Positions 1-6,389 of a DNA stretch of 7,519 nt are shown here, piece by piece. Both the position numbers and the translations under genes were made by a program. Source of the DNA: an uncultured Oceanospirillales bacterium (lineage in GTDB: Bacteria; Pseudomonadota; Gammaproteobacteria; Pseudomonadales; Litorivicinaceae); assembly GCA_913061245.1 (NCBI GenBank), contig CAJXTO010000069.1, forward strand, positions 1 to 7,519, in the 5' to 3' direction. The notes under the pieces are model-generated. The model did no database searches. It worked only from the letters and a program-made list of their open reading frames with translations, and was not told the DNA's origin. The first letter of the stretch is position 1. Each line of letters starts with the position of its first letter.

Positions 1-582
1 GAGGGCTTGGCCCAATTATCCGATCGTGGCTGGTTCGGTGTCTTTGACCTTCGAAGTTTGATGATTTCTTACGGTGCTTTTTGGGATTTCCTGTTTCCGC
101 CAGGCGCAGTTGATCAAGCGCTCTTCCCAGGCCAGTCCTATGCGATGTTGGTAACGCATGCATTTTTGCATGCAGGTACGATTCATGTGTTGATGAACAC
201 GGTCATTTTTATTGCGCTTGGCAAAACGCTTGCAGTGTATTTCGGGTTAAGACTGACACTTTTGACGATGCTCGTGGGAGCGATTAGCAGTGGTGTGATG
301 TTTGGTCTGCTCGAAACCACGTCAGCTCCGATGGTGGGAGCCTCTGGCGTGGTGTTCAGCCTGATTGGTTTCTGGTTGCAGGCATCGCGCGCTGAGTTGA
401 AGCGTCTCGGGCGCCCTGGCCGCTCAGCCTCATCAGTCATTATCAGCCTGATTGTAATCCACGTGTTGTTGCACGTGTTCATGGGTGGGCAGATTGCTTG
501 GCAAGCGCATTTGGGCGGTTTTGTTGCGGGCTATTTTTTAATGCCTTGGTTTATTGATCGTAACCGGTTGCCTACTTACTAA
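1..582 (+). CDS. Rhomboid-family intramembrane serine protease (5' end outside window)
   Basis: Rhomboids cleave transmembrane segments of other proteins within the inner membrane. Numbering from the TTG at position 7, the family motifs are all present. FLHAG is followed by HVLMN, giving His55, His60 and Asn64, the HxxxN oxyanion-side pattern. GASG at 111-114 carries the catalytic Ser113. His168 in AHLGG, in the last helix, completes the Ser-His dyad, with the GxxxAGY-like helix packing after it. Hydrophobic segments lie near 62-80, 84-102, 110-127, 143-160 and 167-182. The reading frame is open to base 1, and the residues before the FLHAG helix look like the region after a first helix, so I think the true start and helix 1 are upstream. 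The TTG at 7 has no visible ribosome site. The stop overlaps the convergent lipoprotein gene by 11 bases. All catalytic residues are intact, so activity is likely; the substrate is unknown. Confidence 0.88.
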   Translation, partial: EGLAQLSDRGWFGVFDLRSLMISYGAFWDFLFPPGAVDQALFPGQSYAMLVTHAFLHAGTIHVLMNTVIFIALGKTLAVYFGLRLTLLTMLVGAISSGVMFGLLETTSAPMVGASGVVFSLIGFWLQASRAELKRLGRPGRSASSVIISLIVIHVLLHVFMGGQIAWQAHLGGFVAGYFLMPWFIDRNRLPTY

Positions 583-979
583 GGGCTGTCCACTGTGCAC
601 GATTGACTTCGCGTACGATGATTTTGTCGGTCACTGAAGGCTCAATCAAAATATAGTGATGGCTTGAGTCTGTGCTATCGAATTTGAGTTCACCAAACTC
701 TGCATAGCTCGCTGCAAAGAGGCCTTGTGCGACGATGTGATTATTGGCTTGTGTGACGGGAATAGTCATCACAGGGACATCGCCCGTATTCCCGACGTAC
801 TCGCCATTGAGAAAGACATCCACCGAGGCAAACTGAGAGAGGAGTGCGCTCGTTTCTGCAATCACGATTTGCGGACCTTCAGCTGTCTCGAGTGCGGCTA
901 AAGGGTTCGTTTTTTGCGGTACCAGTTGGCAACCAGTGAGTGCTCCCGTGAGGGCAATACAAAGAAAAAGTTGGCGCAT
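572..979 (-). CDS. Small predicted outer-membrane lipoprotein, function unknown
   Basis: This encodes 135 residues. An N-terminal hydrophobic stretch ends in the lipobox LTGC, with Cys17 as the lipidation site. The residue after Cys is Gln rather than Asp, which under the E. coli rule favours sorting to the outer membrane. A Pro/Ala-rich linker follows, then a compact beta-rich domain. Its centre, VDVFLNGEYVGN (about 53-64), resembles the 'protein carries a small loop NG-x-x-VG' pattern of PEGA and DUF2846-like envelope domains. That resemblance is weak and I do not assign a family. The start is well supported: AAGGAG lies 7 bases upstream of the ATG (plus-strand 986-991). The stop overlaps the rhomboid stop tail to tail. 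The gene is divergent from the small membrane protein at 1037. It is distantly similar to the lipoprotein at 6390-6941. Confidence 0.82.
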   Translation of the reverse strand: MRQLFLCIALTGALTGCQLVPQKTNPLAALETAEGPQIVIAETSALLSQFASVDVFLNGEYVGNTGDVPVMTIPVTQANNHIVAQGLFAASYAEFGELKFDSTDSSHHYILIEPSVTDKIIVREVNRAQWTALSK

Positions 980-1036
980 CCGTCACTCCTTGTTTTTGAG
1001 CACGCTAACGGATTCTATGATCCTTGGGAAGGGATC
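980..1036. promoter_or_regulatory. Divergent promoter region between lipoprotein and small membrane protein
   Basis: Only 57 bases separate the two divergent starts. On the minus strand, TAGAAT (plus-strand 1012-1017) differs from the sigma-70 -10 consensus at one base and sits 33 bases before the lipoprotein ATG. On the plus strand, TATGAT (1016-1021) also differs at one base. The two overlap, so the genes may compete for polymerase. Neither has a convincing -35 at 17 bases, which suggests an activator or misidentified elements. If the plus-strand -10 is right, the leader before an ATG at 1037 would be only about 9 bases, which is an argument for the later start at 1088. Confidence 0.35.
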
Positions 1037-1038
1037 AT
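1017..1038. repeat. 22-bp inverted repeat, candidate operator or start-site hairpin
   Basis: ATGATCC (1017-1023) and GGATCAT (1032-1038) are perfect 7-base inverted copies around an 8-base centre. The centre contains most of the GGGAAGGG ribosome-site-like run, and the right arm ends in the ATG at 1037. In DNA it overlaps both candidate -10 boxes and would suit a repressor. In RNA it would pair over the ribosome site of the downstream gene. Confidence 0.5.
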
Positions 1039-1342
1039 GCACCTTCCTTTAAAGGACGCGATCGAAAAGACATGGCACACTATCGCAATGACAGAAGAAC
1101 TCCCACGTCAAAATCCGTTTTTAGCGTTGAAATTCTATGAATTTGCTGCTGTATCGATGCTGGTGCTCGCTTTTTTCCCGGTATCGTTGCTGGTGTGTTG
1201 GATTGCATTTGGTGGACAAACAACGCGCGATTTAATTGAAGCCATGATCAAAGACTGGGTGCAGACCATGCTGATTTTGGCAGGTCTGGTGGTGCTGTTA
1301 TTTGGCGGATTGATCTGGGGGATCATCGAATGGCTCGCATGA
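1037..1342 (+). CDS. Small two-helix membrane protein, function unknown
   Basis: From the ATG at 1037 this encodes 101 residues. A charged N-terminus of about 30 residues is followed by two hydrophobic helices at roughly 37-59 and 76-98, separated by a short polar loop containing GGQTTRDLIEAMIKDW. The charge pattern does not settle the topology. I do not recognise the family. The start is uncertain. The ATG at 1037 has GGGAAGGG just upstream but lies in an inverted repeat. The ATG at 1088 gives 84 residues with the same two helices but has no visible ribosome site. An in-frame TTG at 914 would run back through the divergent lipoprotein gene and is unlikely. The 3' end overlaps the DUF423 gene by 13 bases, so the two are probably one transcript and translationally coupled, hinting at joint membrane function. 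Confidence 0.68.
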   Translation: MHLPLKDAIEKTWHTIAMTEELPRQNPFLALKFYEFAAVSMLVLAFFPVSLLVCWIAFGGQTTRDLIEAMIKDWVQTMLILAGLVVLLFGGLIWGIIEWLA

Positions 1343-1689
1343 TGATGCGGACTGGACTTTGGCTATTGGCGCTCGCTGTCATCTTTGGTGCCTTTGGAGC
1401 ACATGGCCTGAAAGCGATGGTGACTCCCGATCGTTTGGAGACTTGGGATACTGCTGTTCGGTATCACGCATGGATGAGTCTTCTTTTGATTGCATTGAGC
1501 GGTTCTTCGTTTCAATTATCGATTTGGGCTTACCGCCTGATTGTCGCTGGCTTATTGGTATTTTCTGGTTCGTTGTATCTGCTGGTGATTTTGGATGTCG
1601 GCGTTTTGGGTGCGATCACCCCGATCGGTGGAGTCTTGATGATCGCAGGGATTGTGATCGCCGCGATCACGTCTCGGAAAGAAGATTAG
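1330..1689 (+). CDS. DUF423 family inner-membrane protein
   Basis: DUF423 proteins (YgdD-like) are small inner-membrane proteins of about 120-130 residues with no established function. This one has 119 residues with the family signatures in order: GAFGAHGLK at 20-28, a W-x-TAV-x-Y block at 39-45, FSGSLY at 78-83 and TPIGG at 97-101. Four hydrophobic segments lie near 7-25, 47-61, 67-87 and 91-113. Two details are unusual. The Tyr-Gln-x-x-His-Ala block common in the family reads YHAWMS here, and the usual Gly-Trp after the TPIGG helix is AGI. The start could be any of four nearby ATGs (1330, 1339, 1342, 1345). The one at 1339 makes the classic ATGA overlap with the upstream stop. The stop overlaps the convergent copA stop by 4 bases. 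Confidence 0.87.
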   Translation: MARMMMRTGLWLLALAVIFGAFGAHGLKAMVTPDRLETWDTAVRYHAWMSLLLIALSGSSFQLSIWAYRLIVAGLLVFSGSLYLLVILDVGVLGAITPIGGVLMIAGIVIAAITSRKED

Positions 1690-4001
1690 TCTGAATATTT
1701 GAGTCTGAGTGCATTGATAACAACGCTCACTGATGAGAGCGCCATTGCAGCACCTGCGATGGATGGTGTCAGAAGTCCAGACATGGCAAGCGGAATACAC
1801 AACACATTGTAGCCAAATGCCCATCCGAGGTTTTGTCTGATAACCAGGCGTGTTTTTCTCGCATAGTGAATCGCTTCTGGAATGAGTCGAAGATCGGCAC
1901 GCATGAGCACGACAGGCGCAGATTTCAGCGCAATCTCACTACCGCTTCCCATAGCGATCCCTACATCTGCTTGAGTGAGCGCTGGGCCATCATTGATCCC
2001 ATCTCCTACCATAGCGATGCGTTGGTCTCGTTCTTGATACGACCGAATGATTTCAATTTTTTGGTTTGGAGTCAGTTTGGAATGAACGTGATCGATGCCA
2101 AGTTTTTGACTGAGTGTATTGGCGACAGACTGATGGTCGCCGGTAAGCATGACGGTCGTTTTGTGGTCTGTTTTGAGCGCCTTGATGACAGAGTCAGCTT
2201 CATCTCGTGTTGTATCCGAAAATTCAACATGGCCGAGTACGCGACCATTTTTGCTTAAATAGCTCACAGTCGCTTGATTCTGTGGTGCAGAATCGTGTGC
2301 TTCATCAGAAACAAATGATAACTGGCCGAGTTTGTAGGTGGCACCTTCGATCACAACAGAAATCCCCTGACCTGGCAGTGTCATGGCGTCTTCGACTTCG
2401 ACGAATTCAATCGATGACGCATCGAGATCGCGAACGATAGCCTCTGCAAGCGGGTGCGTTGACTCTCGAGCAACCTGAACTAAGCGTTTAGTGAAGGTGT
2501 CACGATGTTCATCGAGTGCTTCTGTATGTGTGACCGTAGGCTTACCTTTGGTGAGTGTGCCTGTCTTATCAAATGCGATCACTTCGACATCAGGGAGAGC
2601 TTCAAGTGTTTGTATGTCCTTGATCAGTATTCCTTTTTTTGCGATCAATCCTGTGCCGGCAACGAGGGCCGTTGGCGTGGCCAGTCCAAGCGCACATGGA
2701 CAAGCGATCACCAACACGCTGATTGCGGCAGCGATCGCAAATTCTGGCGTTTGTCCGAATGCGAGCCACCCGGCAAAGGTCACGGTCGCAAGTACGAGTA
2801 CGATCGGTACAAAAATGCGGCTGATTCGGTCAACGAGCTTTTGTATGGGTGCTTTACCCATTTGTGCGTTTTTGACGAGCTCTGCGACTTGGGAGACGGT
2901 GGACGCATCGCCTACGCGTTCAGCGCTCACCCGGATGGTGCCGTTAACAACCAATGTTCCTGAAATCACCGAATCTCCGACTGTTTTGTATTCGGGTAGT
3001 GATTCGCCTGTCATCGCTGACGCATCAATGTCAGCTTCGCCTTTGATGACTATCCCATCTGCGCCGATGCGTTGTCCTGCTCGGATGACCAGAACATCAC
3101 CAGAGGAGATGTCGTTCAGATTGAGCTCGACTTCTTTACCTTGTCGTAAACAGATAACGACCTTCGGTTTTAAGGCAAAGAGTGCAGAAACAGATTCAAG
3201 CGCACTTTGTTTTGCTTTGTTTTCGATGGTTTTACCCACTAACACAAGCGTAATCACGACGGCTGATGCTTCGAAATAAAGATGGCCGACGGCACCGGAT
3301 CCGAGTGTCGCCCATTGGTAGAGACTGTAGAGGTAGGCAACACTCGTTCCGAGTGCAACCAGCGTATCCATATTGGCTTCACCACGCCTTAACGCGGCCA
3401 GCGCGCCTCGGTAAAAACGAAGTCCAAACCAGAATTGAATCGGCGTTGCGAGTATCCACTCAAGCGCAATGGGTAGATGCCAACTCGAACCAAGCCACAT
3501 GCCGATCATTTGGATCACGAGTGGTGATGCCAAAAGTGCAGATAGCCATACATCACGTTGATGACTTGTATTCTCGATGGGAGTGTCTTGGTCAGTCGCT
3601 GTGGTGACCTCTCTGAGGCCACATGTTTCGAGCGCTTCTTTGAGCTGACGTGTATTTGCATCAGGAAGTGTGGTGAAGTCGATGCTCTTGAGTTCTCGGT
3701 TCAACTGAAATCCGATCACTTGAGGATCGGTTTCGAGCAGGCTTTGCAGCGCCTTTTCATCAAACTGAGTCTCTGTTGCTTTAAAAACGTGATGTGCAGT
3801 TTGTACGCTAAAACCAAATGTACGGACCCAATCGATGAGTTGTTTTGGATGAAGCGACTTGTGACTACCAATACGCGCTGATTCTGTGGCGAAGTTGACT
3901 TCGCATGCATCGATCTCTGGAAGTGCTTCGAGTTTTCTCTGCACGGATGCAGCGCAGCCTCCACATGTCATCCCTTTGATTTGTAATGAGTAGTGATGCA
4001 T
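1686..4001 (-). CDS. copA: CopA-type Cu(+)-exporting P1B-1 ATPase
   Basis: This pumps Cu(+) (possibly Ag(+)) out of the cytoplasm across the inner membrane using ATP. It has 771 residues from the ATG at 4001, chosen because AGAGG lies 6 bases upstream and the first metal-binding domain begins at once. In order: HMA domain 1 with GMTCGGC (Cys13, Cys16); an HMA-like fold at about 72-131 in which both cysteines are lost; two extra N-terminal helices (about 152-195) typical of P1B pumps; TGES at 331-334 (actuator); the transport motif CPC at 434-436; DKTGT at 478-482 with phosphorylated Asp478; the nucleotide-binding HP at 516-517; GDGIND at 666-671; and in the last helices YN at 731-732 and MALSS at 753-757, the P1B-1 copper ligand set. 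All catalytic motifs are intact. No CueR, CopZ or CusRS-like gene is visible nearby. It is divergent from the PhoX-like gene and converges on DUF423. Confidence 0.96.
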   Translation of the reverse strand: MHHYSLQIKGMTCGGCAASVQRKLEALPEIDACEVNFATESARIGSHKSLHPKQLIDWVRTFGFSVQTAHHVFKATETQFDEKALQSLLETDPQVIGFQLNRELKSIDFTTLPDANTRQLKEALETCGLREVTTATDQDTPIENTSHQRDVWLSALLASPLVIQMIGMWLGSSWHLPIALEWILATPIQFWFGLRFYRGALAALRRGEANMDTLVALGTSVAYLYSLYQWATLGSGAVGHLYFEASAVVITLVLVGKTIENKAKQSALESVSALFALKPKVVICLRQGKEVELNLNDISSGDVLVIRAGQRIGADGIVIKGEADIDASAMTGESLPEYKTVGDSVISGTLVVNGTIRVSAERVGDASTVSQVAELVKNAQMGKAPIQKLVDRISRIFVPIVLVLATVTFAGWLAFGQTPEFAIAAAISVLVIACPCALGLATPTALVAGTGLIAKKGILIKDIQTLEALPDVEVIAFDKTGTLTKGKPTVTHTEALDEHRDTFTKRLVQVARESTHPLAEAIVRDLDASSIEFVEVEDAMTLPGQGISVVIEGATYKLGQLSFVSDEAHDSAPQNQATVSYLSKNGRVLGHVEFSDTTRDEADSVIKALKTDHKTTVMLTGDHQSVANTLSQKLGIDHVHSKLTPNQKIEIIRSYQERDQRIAMVGDGINDGPALTQADVGIAMGSGSEIALKSAPVVLMRADLRLIPEAIHYARKTRLVIRQNLGWAFGYNVLCIPLAMSGLLTPSIAGAAMALSSVSVVINALRLKYSD

Positions 4002-4024
4002 GAAAAACCTCTGGCATTGGGGTA

Positions 4025-4043
4025 TTGATCGATGACCGATCAA
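4025..4043. promoter_or_regulatory. 19-bp perfect dyad upstream of copA, candidate operator
   Basis: TTGATCG (4025-4031) and CGATCAA (4037-4043) are perfect 7-base inverted copies around ATGAC. The site lies 24-42 bases upstream of the copA start, where an operator over the transcription start would sit. It does not match the ACCTTCC-type dyad of CueR promoters, so the cognate regulator is unknown. It touches the tandem repeat array that begins at 4045. Confidence 0.4.
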
Positions 4044-4044
4044 A

Positions 4045-4088
4045 TCGTCACGAAATTGTCGCAAGATTGTGACCAAACTGTCATCCAT
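4045..4088 (+). promoter_or_regulatory. Four tandem 11-bp repeats, candidate Pho box pair (or CusR/CopR-type site)
   Basis: Four heptamers start exactly 11 bases apart: TCGTCAC (4045), TTGTCGC (4056), TTGTGAC (4067) and CTGTCAT (4078). Between them lie the 4-base spacers GAAA, AAGA and CAAA. The PhoB box is CTGTCAT plus a 4-base A/T-rich spacer repeated every 11 bases, and TTGTCAC is an accepted half-site variant. The last unit is a perfect heptamer. Ten bases after it, GAGATT (4095-4100) is a weak candidate -10 in the position expected for PhoB-activated promoters, pointing to the gene at 4167. An alternative: TGACCA-AA-CTGTCA (4070-4083) has the same 14-base inverted geometry as the copper regulator CusR's box, which could serve copA instead. 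Confidence 0.55.
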
Positions 4089-4154
4089 TCTGAAGAGATT
4101 AGACGCTCCAACTGATGTGTTGTTGGGTTTTGTTTGAATCGAATGGAATGACAA

Positions 4155-4162
4155 CAGGAGGG
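4155..4162 (+). promoter_or_regulatory. Strong ribosome-binding site of the PhoX-like gene
   Basis: CAGGAGGG lies 4 bases before the ATG at 4167, a near-perfect complement to the 16S anti-Shine-Dalgarno tail. It fixes the start and suggests efficient translation once the gene is transcribed. Confidence 0.85.
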
Positions 4163-4166
4163 TCTT

Positions 4167-6281
4167 ATGACCTGTAATAAGCGTTTATTACCGATCGCAG
4201 TCTTGGCTGCATCGATGACTGCTGTAGCTGCTGATACGAAAACAATTGGTCAGGTGACAGCACTGATTCCAGAGGCTAGTACAGCGGGTACTAACCAAGC
4301 GTTTTTACGTGACGGTCAAAGCGGGGATACTGCATTTCCATTTTTAGGACGGATGAAGCCAATCGCGACTGTGGGTGAGGTGGATGCCAAGACTAAAAAG
4401 GCCCTCACAGGGTATCCAGATGGACATGCGGCCTGGTTGATTGATGAAGAGACGATTCGTGTGGCTTATCAATCTGAGTCCTATGGTCCGATGAGTAAAA
4501 AACGCGGTGGCGGACAAACATACGGTTGGGAAATGACCAGTGGAGCGAAGTTCACTGGATCACATATTCATACGATTGATTACGATCGTTCTCAGTTCGC
4601 TAATTTCCTAACGAATAATGATGCAGCATCTGGAATGGTCAAAGGATCGGGTCATTTATTCAATCGTATTTATAACCAGTTGGGTGAAGAAGTTTTACCG
4701 CGCTCAAAGGGTGGTCGCTGGGGTAACCAGACACTTGCTAATGGACAACTGGTTGAGTTCAACAAAGATCACCAAGTGACTGAAGGCGATTTCTTCTTCC
4801 AATCATTTTGTGGGGCTTGGTATGAACCGGCGAATAAGTATGGTCCGGGTGTCGGTTTTGCCAATGATGTGTGGCTGACAGCTGAAGAGTGGGAAATCAG
4901 CGAAATGTTTGAAGGGACTGGGGTCGATGCCAATGACACGTTAGGTCTTGCGTCGGTTGCCGTCGATATTGCCAACCAAACGGCATACACGGTTCCAGCG
5001 CTTGGTCAGTCTGGATTTGAGAAAATTCTACCGATCAATCCAAAGCACCCAGATTACGTTGTCCTAGTGATGGCGGGTTATAACCATGATGTTGAGCCGG
5101 CACCACTTCGGATTTATGTGGGTAAGAAGGGCGTCGATATGAATAATCGTCCTGTCGATCAAAATGGATCAGCGAGCGCACGCGATAAGTTCTTGGCGCG
5201 TAATGGTCTTTTGTATGGCCGTATCTATGGAATGGCACTCTCGAATGCTGACTTTGCTTCATTGGGAATTGATTCAGTCGACACCAGCACGAAGATGCTG
5301 GATCAGTACATGACCGATGCCAATGCACCAGACTCATTCGAAGCACGCTTTTTCCCAACCTCTTATCAGTGGAAAGGATGGGATCAGACGGTCGCTGTGA
5401 AAGAGACTGATATCTTCAAATGGCAACAAGCCAACGAACAGCCAGCAGGCTACACATTTTTTGTTGGTGATTCGAAGACTGAACATCCTGCAGTGGACCC
5501 GGACGTCAACAATCAGCGTTACATCCAAAACATGACAAATAAAGGCGGTATGTTGGGTGTGACATTGACGAACTTTGTGAATGAAATCCGTCAAGCCAAT
5601 GGTGATTTACCTGAGTCAGTTGCTGTTGATGTTGTGCGCACTTTGCCGGCGATCGATGGATCATTGACGTTGAAGGTGGCTGATAAAGGTATAAAGCATG
5701 GCGGTGAAGGTACGCATGCGACATGGAAAGATGGCGCTGCAAAAACCACACAGCCTGATGGCTTATTGTGGGTGAAGACAGCAGATGCGGATGTGCTGAT
5801 CGTTGACGAAGACTCTGGTAATGAGTTTGGTGAGCGTAAATTCTTGATTACACTTGATCCGAAGACGATGAAGCCTGCACAACCAGACACTGGGTATTTC
5901 CTCGCGATGGCTGGTGGAAAGAAAAACCCGCGTGCAGAGAAAGGTGTGTCTGCCTATGGTGGAACATTCAAGAAGGCGAATTCATCTGAATTCTCAGGGA
6001 CTTGGAATGTCACCGCGCTAGTCTCTAGAAAGTCTGATGGCACGTTCTACACCCGTGATGAAATCGCAGGCATGGGCCAACAGCGGATCAATGAGCTTTC
6101 GACGCTGTCTGAAAGTACGTTCATCGGCGTACTGCAGCACAAGGCAGAATCAGCCGGTGCTGTTGCTGAACAGAAGGCTGATATGGGCGGGCAGATGTTT
6201 ATGTTTAACATCCGGCTTCCACAAGAAGGCTTAAAAATCGTTGCTGACGAACGTATGGTTGACTCTATCGCTCAACAGTAA
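4167..6281 (+). CDS. Large secreted PhoX/DUF839-like beta-propeller protein, possible phosphatase
   Basis: This encodes 704 residues. A Sec-type signal peptide (basic NKR, hydrophobic 7-20, cleavage near AVA-AD at 21-22) directs it to the periplasm or outside. The mature part has no membrane segment. Resemblance to the PhoX/DUF839 family is by eye: the PDGHAAW block at 84-90; FCGAW at 214-218, with the only mature cysteine (Cys215); WLTAEE at 236-241, matching the family's WLTxEE; LRIYVGKKG at 314-322 followed by NGLLYGRIYGM at 346-356, like its YVGxK...GLxxGxLY repeat; and QPDGLLWVKT at 529-538. In PhoX, a Cys just before WLTxEE helps bind iron in the Fe/Ca phosphatase centre. Here the gap between Cys and WLT is longer than in classical PhoX, and no twin-arginine signal is seen, although PhoX is usually Tat-exported. 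So alkaline phosphatase activity is a hypothesis. The upstream Pho-box-like array supports it. A terminator follows directly. Confidence 0.6.
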   Translation: MTCNKRLLPIAVLAASMTAVAADTKTIGQVTALIPEASTAGTNQAFLRDGQSGDTAFPFLGRMKPIATVGEVDAKTKKALTGYPDGHAAWLIDEETIRVAYQSESYGPMSKKRGGGQTYGWEMTSGAKFTGSHIHTIDYDRSQFANFLTNNDAASGMVKGSGHLFNRIYNQLGEEVLPRSKGGRWGNQTLANGQLVEFNKDHQVTEGDFFFQSFCGAWYEPANKYGPGVGFANDVWLTAEEWEISEMFEGTGVDANDTLGLASVAVDIANQTAYTVPALGQSGFEKILPINPKHPDYVVLVMAGYNHDVEPAPLRIYVGKKGVDMNNRPVDQNGSASARDKFLARNGLLYGRIYGMALSNADFASLGIDSVDTSTKMLDQYMTDANAPDSFEARFFPTSYQWKGWDQTVAVKETDIFKWQQANEQPAGYTFFVGDSKTEHPAVDPDVNNQRYIQNMTNKGGMLGVTLTNFVNEIRQANGDLPESVAVDVVRTLPAIDGSLTLKVADKGIKHGGEGTHATWKDGAAKTTQPDGLLWVKTADADVLIVDEDSGNEFGERKFLITLDPKTMKPAQPDTGYFLAMAGGKKNPRAEKGVSAYGGTFKKANSSEFSGTWNVTALVSRKSDGTFYTRDEIAGMGQQRINELSTLSESTFIGVLQHKAESAGAVAEQKADMGGQMFMFNIRLPQEGLKIVADERMVDSIAQQ

Positions 6282-6288
6282 AACAGAT

Positions 6289-6315
6289 AAAAGCGCCGGA
6301 ATATCCGGCGCTTTT
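6289..6315 (+). terminator. Strong rho-independent terminator after the PhoX-like gene
   Basis: A perfect 12-base-pair stem (6289-6300 with 6304-6315) has a GCGCCGG core, flanking A/T pairs and a 3-base ATA loop. The U-run continues to 6316. It begins 8 bases after the stop codon. The A-rich left flank could also allow function on the opposite strand, but no minus-strand gene reads into it here. It separates the PhoX-like gene from the lipoprotein at 6390, which must then have its own promoter. Confidence 0.93.
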
Positions 6316-6389
6316 TGTTAAAAAATCTTTGATCTCTTAAGAAGTTCATGTAACTATCTGTTTCGAATTGAGTTTTGGAACGGATTTCA

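Noticed and set aside
156..173. Perfect hairpin GCATGCA / TGCATGC inside the rhomboid gene
   Set aside because: It arises from the repeated codon pair for His-Ala in the conserved THAFLHAG segment, so protein constraint explains it.
914..1036. TTG start at 914 for the small membrane protein
   Set aside because: It would lie antisense to the signal peptide of the divergent lipoprotein, and the added residues look non-coding.
2491..3279. Long plus-strand open frame (262 codons) opposite copA
   Set aside because: It is Ser/Thr-rich, matches no family, and is the antisense shadow of well-conserved CopA motifs, including the TGES region and CPC.
4056..4084. Minus-strand sigma-70 promoter for copA (ATGACA, 18 bases, GACAAT)
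   Set aside because: Both hexamers are reverse complements of repeat-array heptamers (TGTCAT, TTGTC), so the match is probably incidental. The copA promoter remains unlocated.
4002..4154. Longer copA start at 4154, adding 51 residues
   Set aside because: The added residues resemble no HMA or signal sequence and would cover the repeat array and dyad. The ATG at 4001 has a good ribosome site and begins right at the HMA domain.
6375..6389. TTG start at 6375 for the second lipoprotein
   Set aside because: The ATG at 6390 gives a normal-length lipoprotein signal with Arg at position 2 and has a purine-rich ribosome site. The TTG adds five residues with no benefit.
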